Shown piece by piece: positions 1 to 6,030 of a stretch of DNA of 12,231 bases; positions within the stretch are counted from its first letter, which is position 1; every line of letters begins with the position of its first letter. A program made the translations under genes and the position numbers. The notes under the pieces were generated by a model. It saw only the letters and a list, made by a program, of their open reading frames with translations, was not told the origin of the DNA and did not search any database. The DNA comes from JBQCEE01 sp051960575 (lineage in GTDB: Bacteria > Actinomycetota > Actinomycetes > Mycobacteriales > Jatrophihabitantaceae): the NCBI RefSeq assembly GCF_051960575.1, contig NZ_JBQCEE010000323.1, positions 1 through 12,231 of the forward strand, given 5' to 3'.

Positions 1-1
1 G

Positions 2-439
2 AACAACGTCCCCGACTTCATCGCCAAGGTGAAGGGCGGCGAGGGCTCGCGGCTGATGGGCTTCGGCCACCGCGTGTACAAGAACTACGACCCGCGCGCG
101 ACGATCATCAAGAAGGCCGCGGACGAAGTGCTCTCGGCGATGGGCAAGCGCGACGACCTGCTCGACCTGGCGATGGAGCTCGAGGGTGTCGCCCTGTCCG
201 ACGACTACTTCGTCGAGCGCAAGCTGTACCCGAACGTCGACTTCTACACCGGGCTGCTCTACCGCGCGATGGGCTTCCCGACCCGCATGTTCACCGTGCT
301 GTTCGCCATCGGCCGGCTGCCGGGCTGGATCGCCCAGTGGCAGGAGATGATCAACGACCCCGAGACGCGCATCGGACGCCCCCGCCAGCTCTACGTCGGC
401 CCGGCGCAGCGCGAGTTCGTCCCGGTCGAGAAGCGCTGA
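2..439 (+). CDS. gltA: Citrate synthase, C-terminal part (5' end outside window)
   Basis: This is the last 145 residues of citrate synthase, the TCA-cycle enzyme that condenses acetyl-CoA and oxaloacetate in the cytoplasm. The frame is open from base 2, so the gene starts outside the window; the first Met (base 29) is internal. Visible family motifs are GFGHRVYKNYDPRA, with the catalytic His that binds oxaloacetate and a substrate Arg, and LYPNVDFYTG, whose Asp matches the catalytic aspartate of the family. The C-terminus ends in a normal RIGRPRQLYVGP-type tail, so this end is intact. The TGA stop (437-439) directly abuts the stop of the convergent lipoprotein gene. Identification is secure; 2-methylcitrate synthase is an alternative, but the Asn-Tyr-Asp-Pro-Arg context fits ordinary GltA. 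Confidence 0.95.
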   Translation, partial: NNVPDFIAKVKGGEGSRLMGFGHRVYKNYDPRATIIKKAADEVLSAMGKRDDLLDLAMELEGVALSDDYFVERKLYPNVDFYTGLLYRAMGFPTRMFTVLFAIGRLPGWIAQWQEMINDPETRIGRPRQLYVGPAQREFVPVEKR

Positions 440-1267
440 TCAGCCGCTCGAGCACTTCCCGCTCTGGAAGGTCGTCGGACGCGGGGGCGGCTCGTGGTTC
501 GTGGCGACGGGCGTGCAGCCGGTCGGCGTGAAGCGCAGCCCGTCGGGCGATCGGCGCAGTGTCTGCCACTGGTCGTGCCCGGTGGCGTAGGACGGGTTGT
601 AGTCGTTGATGAGCGCCGCGATGTCGAGCCGGTTGTCGTGGTCGATGTCGTAGGCGTCGATCACCGGCGTGTCCGTCGTGGCCGACGTGCCGATCCTCAG
701 GTTGTCGCCGTCGACGACCACCGGCCACGCCGTCGAGCTGTGCGCGCCGACGCCGTCGACGAGCACGCAGTTGCGCAGCGCGCCGGCGATGCTGCAGGTG
801 AGGTCGCCCGCGTACTCGTACGGGAAGCTGTGCCACGCCACCGAGGTGCCGTGGTCGACGAGCTGGAGGTAGGTCGACGGGTCGGCCCGCCGCAGCTTGA
901 GCACCAACCCCTGACCGAGGTCACGGGTCGCGGCGACGGTGCACGTGGCGGTGCCGGAGCACCCGGCCGGCGGCGGCACGGCGACAGGCGCGCTGCTCGC
1001 CGGCGCGGACGGGCTGCTGGGCGGTGCGCTGGACGGCGCGCTGGACGGCGCCGACGACGGCGCGCTGGACGGCGCGCTGCTCGGCGCCGACGACGGCGCG
1101 CTGGGCGGCACGCTGCTCGGCGCGCTCGACGGGGCGGGCGCACTCGAGGTCGCGGTGGCCGACCCGGACCCGCTGCCTCCGGTGGTGGACGAGCAGGCGG
1201 CGGTGCAGCCGACAGCGGCGACGACGACGAGTCCGGCAGCGGCGGGCCGGGCCCAGGTGCTGATCAT
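440..1267 (-). CDS. Secreted lipoprotein with Ser-Ala-Pro repeat linker and EF-hand-like loop
   Basis: A 275-residue predicted lipoprotein of unknown function. The ATG at 1267 is preceded by AGGA with 7 nt spacing. Residues 1-20 form a short signal peptide ending in AAVGC (Cys21) or TAAC (Cys25) as the possible lipidation site; neither is a perfect lipobox. Residues 42-94 are a low-complexity SAPS-repeat linker, likely extended and surface exposed. The C-terminal domain (about 101-275) carries six cysteines (103, 109, 158, 167, 251, 272), which could form three disulfides. It also has an Asp-rich loop D207-x-D209-x-D211-x3-D215 resembling EF-hand/dockerin or VCBS calcium sites. It is divergent from hmgA and convergent with citrate synthase. 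Longer upstream starts in this frame lack a signal peptide at the N-terminus and would cover the hmgA promoter region, so they were not used. Confidence 0.8.
   Translation of the reverse strand: MISTWARPAAAGLVVVAAVGCTAACSSTTGGSGSGSATATSSAPAPSSAPSSVPPSAPSSAPSSAPSSAPSSAPSSAPSSAPPSSPSAPASSAPVAVPPPAGCSGTATCTVAATRDLGQGLVLKLRRADPSTYLQLVDHGTSVAWHSFPYEYAGDLTCSIAGALRNCVLVDGVGAHSSTAWPVVVDGDNLRIGTSATTDTPVIDAYDIDHDNRLDIAALINDYNPSYATGHDQWQTLRRSPDGLRFTPTGCTPVATNHEPPPRPTTFQSGKCSSG
1019..1106. repeat. 12-bp tandem repeat with 36-bp higher-order period
   Basis: On the + strand, consecutive 12-bp units of the type GGCGCGCTGGAC run from 1023 and include a variant unit GGCGCCGACGAC at 1047-1058 and 1083-1094. 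Blocks 1023-1058 and 1059-1094 match at 33 of 36 positions, so the array grew by a 36-bp duplication. On the minus strand it encodes the SAPS linker of the lipoprotein, with the unit variants using different serine codons. Confidence 0.8.
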
Positions 1268-1366
1268 GGTGCGATCCTGTCGGAGCGCCCGGGCGGGCAC
1301 CAGCCGCCGAGCCGAGCCGCAAGGAAGTGGTAAGCAAGGGACGACCCGGTCGACGAGGAGCGTGTC
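1268..1366. other. Divergent intergenic region, lipoprotein / hmgA
   Basis: These 99 bp separate two divergent starts and must hold both promoters. The minus-strand AGGA (1278-1275) serves the lipoprotein; GAGGAG at 1355-1360 serves hmgA. I see no convincing -10/-35 pair and no clear operator palindrome. Confidence 0.5.
1355..1360 (+). promoter_or_regulatory. Ribosome binding site of hmgA
   Basis: GAGGAG lies 6 nt before ATG 1367. This fixes the hmgA start over an overlapping +1-frame ORF beginning at 1327. Confidence 0.8.
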
Positions 1367-2575
1367 ATGGCCCATTACCAACGGCGCGGCAGTGTGCCGC
1401 CCCACCGCCACACGCAGCTGCGCGACGACGCCGGTGCCCTGCTCTACGAGGAGCTGATGGGCGAGGAGGGGTTCAGCTCCGACAGCTCGCTGCTCTACCA
1501 CCGGCACATCCCGTCGGCGCTCGTCGACGCCCGCCCGTGGCAGCTGCCCGACCAGACGACCACGCCGAACGAGCCGCTGCTGCCCCGGCACCTGCGGCTG
1601 CACACGCTGTTCGCCGGGCCGGCCGGCGACGTCGTCACCGCACGGCGGCTGGTGCTCGGCAACGACGACGTGCGCATCGCCTACGTGTGGGCCCGCGAGC
1701 CCTCACCGCTGTACCGAAACGCCATCGGCGACGAGTGCGTCTACCTCGAGTCGGGCAGCGCGCGTGTCGAGACCGTCTTCGGGCCCCTGGACGCGCGCCA
1801 GGGCGACTACGTGCTGCTGCCGCGCGGCACGACGCACCGCTGGCTGCCGGGCCCCGACGGGGTGCGCGCCTACTGCATCGAGGCCAACTCGCACATCGCG
1901 CCGCCGCACCGCTACCTGTCGCGCTACGGCCAGTTCCTCGAGCACGCCCCCTACTGCGAGCGCGACCTGCACGGCCCTGGCGAACCCGAGCAGCACGACG
2001 GCACCGACGTCGAGGTCTTCGTCAAGCACCGCGGCGCCGCCGGACCGACCGGCACCGTGCACGTGCTGCCGCACCACCCGTTCGACGTCGTCGGGTGGGA
2101 CGGCTGCCTCTACCCGTACACGTTCGACGTCGCGGACTTCATGCCGATCACCGGCAAGGTGCACCAGCCGCCGCCGGTGCACCAGGTGTTCGAGGGCACC
2201 AACTTCGTCATCTGCAACTTCGTGCCGCGCAAGGTCGACTACCACCCGCTGTCGATCCCGGTGCCCTACTACCACGCCAACGTGGACAGCGACGAGGTCA
2301 TGTTCTACTGCGGGGGTGACTACGAGGCCCGCAAGGGATCCGGGATCGGGCTCGGCTCGGTGTCGCTGCACCCCGGCGGGCACTCGCACGGGCCGCAGCC
2401 CGGCGCCTACGAGCGCTCGATCGGCGTCCACGAGTTCGACGAGCTCGCGGTGATGGTCGACACCTTCCGTCCGCTGCGGCTCGGTGAGGGCGGTCGGGCG
2501 GCCGACGACGGCCGGTACGCCTGGACGTGGTCGGGCCGCGGGCCGGGCGCGGATTCGCCGGGGTTGGAACCGTAG
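1367..2575 (+). CDS. hmgA: Homogentisate 1,2-dioxygenase
   Basis: A 402-residue cytoplasmic non-haem Fe(II) dioxygenase that opens the ring of homogentisate to maleylacetoacetate in tyrosine/phenylalanine catabolism. The N-terminus (GSVPPHRHTQLRD, YEELMGEEGFSSDSSLLYHR) is typical of the bacterial family. The C-terminal cupin carries PYYHANVDSDE with His303 and Glu310, and LHPGGHSHGP with His341, matching the His-Glu-His iron ligands of the human enzyme. The His-Glu spacing is one residue longer than in the human protein, as I recall for the actinobacterial HNVDSDE clade. The start is set by GAGGAG at 6 nt. No other pathway genes (maleylacetoacetate isomerase, fumarylacetoacetase, HPPD) are in the window. 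The TAG stop overlaps the likely GTG start of the sigma gene by one base. The family call is firm; the exact substrate is inferred from similarity. Confidence 0.93.
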   Translation: MAHYQRRGSVPPHRHTQLRDDAGALLYEELMGEEGFSSDSSLLYHRHIPSALVDARPWQLPDQTTTPNEPLLPRHLRLHTLFAGPAGDVVTARRLVLGNDDVRIAYVWAREPSPLYRNAIGDECVYLESGSARVETVFGPLDARQGDYVLLPRGTTHRWLPGPDGVRAYCIEANSHIAPPHRYLSRYGQFLEHAPYCERDLHGPGEPEQHDGTDVEVFVKHRGAAGPTGTVHVLPHHPFDVVGWDGCLYPYTFDVADFMPITGKVHQPPPVHQVFEGTNFVICNFVPRKVDYHPLSIPVPYYHANVDSDEVMFYCGGDYEARKGSGIGLGSVSLHPGGHSHGPQPGAYERSIGVHEFDELAVMVDTFRPLRLGEGGRAADDGRYAWTWSGRGPGADSPGLEP

Positions 2576-3159
2576 TGGCGTTCGCGCACGAAATGGCGGA
2601 CATGGAAGCAGCTCTCGCCGACGTCGGAGTACGTCTGCACCGCGGAGAGCCCGAGGCGCTCGAAGAGGCGTACCGCACGCTCGGTCCGCTCGTGATGTCC
2701 TACCTGGGGCGATACGTCCCCCAGCCGGACATCGAGGACGTCATGCAGCGCGTCTTCTACGAGGTGTGGCGCGTCCACGACCGCTACGACCCCGAGCTGT
2801 CGCTGCGCGGCTGGGTGCTCGGCATCGCCAGGAAGCGGGCGATCGACCACCTGCGCAAGCGCCGCGACGTCGTCGTGCCGATCGACTCGATGCGCGAGAT
2901 CACCGGTGACGACGGCCGCGACATCGCCGAGCGGCTGGTGTGGGCCGACGAGGTGCGCGCCGCGCTCGACCTGCTGCCCGACCTGCAACGGCAGGTCATC
3001 GAGATGGCGTACTTCGAGGGCTACACCCAGTCCGAGATCGCCGCCCGCATCCAGGTGCCGCTCGGCACCGTGAAGACCCGCACCGCCCGTGGATTGCAAC
3101 GTCTGGCAGGACTGCTCGAGGCCGGCCGACCGAAGACAGATGGCCGAGGCACACGATGA
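2575..3159 (+). CDS. ECF-type RNA polymerase sigma factor (SigK-like by context)
   Basis: A 194-residue sigma-70-family ECF factor that directs RNA polymerase to a small regulon when released from its anti-sigma factor. Region 2 spans about residues 33-97 (DIEDVMQRVFYEVW, then LRGWVLGIARKRAIDHLRKRR). Region 4 spans about 127-178 and has the helix-turn-helix YTQSEIAARIQVPLGTVKTRTARGLQRL. Region 3 is absent, as expected for ECF factors. The start chosen is GTG 2575, which shares its first G with the hmgA TAG stop; ATG 2593 and 2602 are alternatives, and GTG 2527 would overlap hmgA more deeply. None has a strong Shine-Dalgarno sequence. The stop overlaps the anti-sigma start (ATGA). The SigK label rests on the RskA-type partner and on the neighbouring lipid genes, not on a strong diagnostic motif. 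Confidence 0.9.
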   Translation: MAFAHEMADMEAALADVGVRLHRGEPEALEEAYRTLGPLVMSYLGRYVPQPDIEDVMQRVFYEVWRVHDRYDPELSLRGWVLGIARKRAIDHLRKRRDVVVPIDSMREITGDDGRDIAERLVWADEVRAALDLLPDLQRQVIEMAYFEGYTQSEIAARIQVPLGTVKTRTARGLQRLAGLLEAGRPKTDGRGTR

Positions 3160-3887
3160 CCCAGCACCTTGCCGACGACCTGCCCCGTCTGCTGACCGGT
3201 GACGCCGGACGCGACGAGGTGATGGCCGCCGCCGAGCACCTGCGCGCGTGCGACGACTGCCGCGAGGAGCTCGTCTCGGCCGTGGTCGCGCACGCGTCGC
3301 TGACCTCGGCCCAGCGCTTCGCCCCCGAGATCATGGCGGCGGTCGGTGCCGACGGCGACACCCCGCTGCCGCCCCTGCCCGACATGAGCGCCGTCTTCGC
3401 CACCGTGCGCGCCGAGGCCGACGCGACGCCGGAGCCCGTCGTGCTCGGTCTGCGCCGCCGCACCGCCTACGCCGTCGGCGCCGTCGCCGCCGCAGCGGTC
3501 GTGGCCACCGGCATCACCGTCGTCGCGACCAACGACTCGTCGTCCACGTCCACCACCGACGCACGCAGCGTCGCGCTCGCCGCGTACCAGCAGGGCCCGC
3601 GCTCGGCACGGGCCACCGTGAAGTTCGCGCCCGACAGCCGGATGACGATCATGGCCGCGGGCCTGCCGTCGCTCGACTCGCAGCACCGCTACGAGGTGTG
3701 GCTGACCAACGCCCAGCGCACCGCGATGAAGCCGGTCGGCTGGCTGGACGAGGACGGCACCAGCACGCTCACCGTCCCCGCCTCGCTCGTCTCGACCTAC
3801 ACCGACATCGAGGTCAGCGTGCAGCAGGTCGACGCCCCGAACTACGAGTACAGCGGCCGGAGCGTCCTGCGGGGCGCCTACAGCTGA
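3156..3887 (+). CDS. Anti-sigma factor, zinc-finger (ZAS) N-terminus with RskA-type extracellular domain
   Basis: A 243-residue single-pass membrane anti-sigma factor that should hold the upstream ECF sigma factor inactive until proteolysed. Residues 1-50 form the cytoplasmic anti-sigma domain, with His28-x3-Cys32-x2-Cys35 of the zinc-associated (ZAS) motif. A basic stretch (LRRRT, 99-103) precedes one transmembrane helix at about 104-125. A Ser/Thr-rich linker follows. The extracellular part (about 150-243) contains YEVWLTNAQRTAMKPVGWL and IEVSVQQVDAPNYEYSGRSVLRG, the layout of the anti-sigma-K (RskA) C-terminal domain. The ATG overlaps the sigma stop by 4 bp, so translation is probably coupled. 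It is followed after only 4 bp by the convergent DUF1295 gene. Confidence 0.9.
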   Translation: MTQHLADDLPRLLTGDAGRDEVMAAAEHLRACDDCREELVSAVVAHASLTSAQRFAPEIMAAVGADGDTPLPPLPDMSAVFATVRAEADATPEPVVLGLRRRTAYAVGAVAAAAVVATGITVVATNDSSSTSTTDARSVALAAYQQGPRSARATVKFAPDSRMTIMAAGLPSLDSQHRYEVWLTNAQRTAMKPVGWLDEDGTSTLTVPASLVSTYTDIEVSVQQVDAPNYEYSGRSVLRGAYS

Positions 3888-3898
3888 CCCCTCAGGGG
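3888..3898. terminator. Possible small hairpin at a convergent junction
   Basis: CCCC-TCA-GGGG lies exactly between the two convergent stops, and the loop is the minus-strand stop codon. The stem is only 4 bp with no T tract, so a terminator role is weak inference. Confidence 0.25.
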
Positions 3899-4689
3899 CG
3901 CTTGGGCGGCAGGGGGAAGAAGCCGCTGGTGCGGGCGGCGTACTCGGCCCAGCCGGGGCGTCCGGCCATGTGTGCCTCGAGGATGCGGGCGCCGGAGCCC
4001 TTGGTGAGCAGCAGCGTCATGAGGATCGGCGCCGGGATCGTCAGCACGCCCGGCCAGTCGGACGCGGTGACCAGGAAGATGCCCCACCACACGCACGCGT
4101 CGCCAAAGTAGTTCGGGTGGCGCGTGTAGCGCCACAGGCCCACGTCCATGATCCGGCCCTTGTTGGCCGGGTCGTCGCGGAAGCGCTGCAGCTGGGCGTC
4201 GCCGATCGCCTCGAACGCGACGCCGAGCAGCCAGACCGCCACGCCGAGCCAGCCGACGACACCGAGCGGCCCGGCCTCGTAGGCACCGACGTGGATCGGC
4301 GCGGCGATGAGGAACGCGAGCACGCCCTGCAGCAGGTAGACGTTGCGCAGGGCGTACAGGTCGGGGTTGCCCTTCGCCTTCGCGAGCAGCTTCTCGTAGC
4401 GCGGGTCCTCGGGCTTGCCGACGGTGCGCCGGCCGATGTGCCAGGCCAGGCGCAGCCCCCAGAGCAGGGGCAGCACGAGCAGCAGCCAGCGCCGCGGCGT
4501 GCACCCGTACCCGTCCGAGTGGACGAAGGTGGCGACGGCGACGGCGACGAACAGCAGTCCCCACGCCGTGTCGATGACGCTGTGCTTCCCGGCGATCCGG
4601 GCGACCACGAACGTCACGGCGAGCACGAGCAGCACGGCGCCGCCGGCCCAGGGCAGGCCGGCGGCGAAGGCGGAGGTCGGGTAGCTCAC
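3892..4689 (-). CDS. DUF1295 integral membrane protein (steroid 5-alpha-reductase/ICMT-like)
   Basis: A 265-residue polytopic membrane protein of the DUF1295 family, related in fold to steroid 5-alpha-reductases and isoprenylcysteine methyltransferases. Hydrophobic segments lie at about 15-33, 43-57, 68-84, 116-133, 141-162, 197-212 and 215-230. The family signature WRYTRHPNYFGD (186-197) precedes the last membrane segments; in related enzymes this loop helps bind the NADPH or SAM cofactor. It is the last gene of the FAD-DUF1365-methyltransferase operon, 36 bp after the methyltransferase stop. GTG 4689 is the only ATG/GTG/TTG start between that stop and the first conserved residues; no strong SD precedes it. 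From context it probably reduces or otherwise processes the modified acyl chain, but its reaction is unknown. It corresponds in synteny to M. tuberculosis Rv0446c. Confidence 0.88.
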   Translation of the reverse strand: MSYPTSAFAAGLPWAGGAVLLVLAVTFVVARIAGKHSVIDTAWGLLFVAVAVATFVHSDGYGCTPRRWLLLVLPLLWGLRLAWHIGRRTVGKPEDPRYEKLLAKAKGNPDLYALRNVYLLQGVLAFLIAAPIHVGAYEAGPLGVVGWLGVAVWLLGVAFEAIGDAQLQRFRDDPANKGRIMDVGLWRYTRHPNYFGDACVWWGIFLVTASDWPGVLTIPAPILMTLLLTKGSGARILEAHMAGRPGWAEYAARTSGFFPLPPKRP

Positions 4690-4707
4690 CGAGGTGATGA
4701 TGCCCGG

Positions 4708-4739
4708 TGTCAGCGCGTCCAGATGTCAGCGCGCCCAGG
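4708..4739. repeat. 16-bp imperfect tandem duplication at the methyltransferase 3' end
   Basis: Copies 4708-4723 and 4724-4739 match at 14 of 16 positions and share TGTCAGCGCG. The second contains the minus-strand TGA stop of the methyltransferase (4726-4728); the first lies in the gap before DUF1295. It looks like a local slippage duplication of the gene's last codons. Confidence 0.7.
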
Positions 4740-6030
4740 GACGACGCGCCGGCATGCCGCTCACCCCGAGCGGGCCGGGCTTGACGGCGAGGAACTGGTC
4801 GACGCCCATGCGGTTCTGCTCGAAGCTCAGCGCCCCGCCGACGAGGTAGCGCCGCCACACGCGGGCGGTCTCCTCGCCCACGAGGGCCACGAACTCCGAC
4901 CACCGCGACTCGAGCGTCCGGATCCAGGCCTCGACCGTCCAGACGTAGTGCTCGCGCATCGCCTCGACGTCGCGCACCTCGAAGCCGGCGCGGTCGAGGA
5001 AGTCGAGGGTGGCGCCGAGCGGGCGCATGTGCATGTCGGGCGCGATGTAGCTCTCGATGAAGGCACCGCCGCCCGGCGCGGCGTCGGCCTTCCGCGACAT
5101 CTGCTGCAGCAGCAGGCGTCCGGTCGGCTTGAGCGCGTCGAAGAGGATCGAGGCGTACTCGGGGTACTGCTCCTCGCCGACGTGCTCGCCCATCTCGATC
5201 GAGCTGACCGAGTCGAAGACACCGGTGCCGAGCGAGCGGGCCTCGCGGTAGTCGAGCAGCTTCACCTCGACGCGGTCACTGAGCCCGCGGTCGGCGATCC
5301 GCTTGGCGACGAAGTCGCGCTGCTGCGCCGAGAGCGTGATGCCGGTGGCGTGCACGCCGTAGTGCTCGGCGGCGTGCAGGATGAGCGATCCCCAGCCGCA
5401 GCCGACGTCGAGATGCTTGCCGCCCGGGCGCAGGTCGAGCTTGCGGCAGATGAGGTCGAGCTTCGCGCGCTGCGCGTCGACGAGCGGCTGGTCGGGGCGC
5501 GCGGCAGGCGTGCTGCCGCCGCCCTCGAACTCGGCGAAGTACGCGCACGAGTAGGCCATCGTGCCGTCGAGCAGCAGCTCGTAGAACTCGTTCGAGAGGT
5601 CGTAGTGGTGGGCGATGGCGGCGCGGTCGCGACGCTTGCTGTGCAGGCGTCCCTCGAGCCGCGCCTCGGACGCGGGCGGGGCCGGCGGCCGGCCGATGGC
5701 GCCGAGCCTGGCGGCGGTCAGCGCGGCGCGGGCCATGGTGCGCGCGGTGAACTCGGGCTTCGAGCCGCCGACCGCCCAGACGCGGCGGAACCCGTCGGCG
5801 ATGTCGCCCTCGACGTCGAGGTCGCCAGACACATAGGCCCGGCCGAGGCCGAGCTCACCGGGCGCCCAGAGCAGCCGGCGCAGCGCACGCCGGTTGTTGA
5901 TCACGAGCACTGGGCCGCCCGCGGGGCCGGCCTCGCTGCCGTCCCAGGCGCGCAGCCGCACGGGCAGCTCGACGCCCATGTCGGTGAGCAGGCCGGCGAG
6001 CCGGGCGGCGGTGGTCTTGGTGGTGGGCAC
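4726..6030 (-). CDS. Cyclopropane-fatty-acyl-phospholipid synthase-family methyltransferase (internal start)
   Basis: Translation from the internal GTG 6030 gives a 434-residue SAM-dependent methyltransferase of the CFA synthase/UfaA1 family, which acts on double bonds of membrane phospholipid acyl chains. Motifs in order: HHYDLSNEFYELLLDGTMAYSCAYF (Cys162 of the active site), SAM-binding LDVGCGWGS (207-215), TGITLSAQQ (229-237), SSIEMGEHVG (Glu282), LLLQQMSRK (306-314) and HYVWTVEAW (Tyr362). The family's usual LLHTI, whose His binds bicarbonate, reads LLQQM here, so the His becomes Gln309. The Cys near the C-terminus of the E. coli enzyme is also absent (YLVGGALSFEQ). This pattern suggests methyl transfer without ring closure, but that is inference. 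GGAGG ends 5 nt before this GTG. The reading frame continues upstream into DUF1365. Confidence 0.82.
   Translation of the reverse strand: MPTTKTTAARLAGLLTDMGVELPVRLRAWDGSEAGPAGGPVLVINNRRALRRLLWAPGELGLGRAYVSGDLDVEGDIADGFRRVWAVGGSKPEFTARTMARAALTAARLGAIGRPPAPPASEARLEGRLHSKRRDRAAIAHHYDLSNEFYELLLDGTMAYSCAYFAEFEGGGSTPAARPDQPLVDAQRAKLDLICRKLDLRPGGKHLDVGCGWGSLILHAAEHYGVHATGITLSAQQRDFVAKRIADRGLSDRVEVKLLDYREARSLGTGVFDSVSSIEMGEHVGEEQYPEYASILFDALKPTGRLLLQQMSRKADAAPGGGAFIESYIAPDMHMRPLGATLDFLDRAGFEVRDVEAMREHYVWTVEAWIRTLESRWSEFVALVGEETARVWRRYLVGGALSFEQNRMGVDQFLAVKPGPLGVSGMPARRPWAR

Noticed and set aside
494..1333. 279-residue + strand open frame over the lipoprotein
   Set aside because: Arg/Gly/Val-rich shadow of the lipoprotein gene; the minus-strand frame has a signal peptide, RBS and ordered cysteine domain.
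1268..1603. Upstream extension of the lipoprotein frame to 1603
   Set aside because: It would place 112 residues before the signal peptide and run antisense into hmgA.
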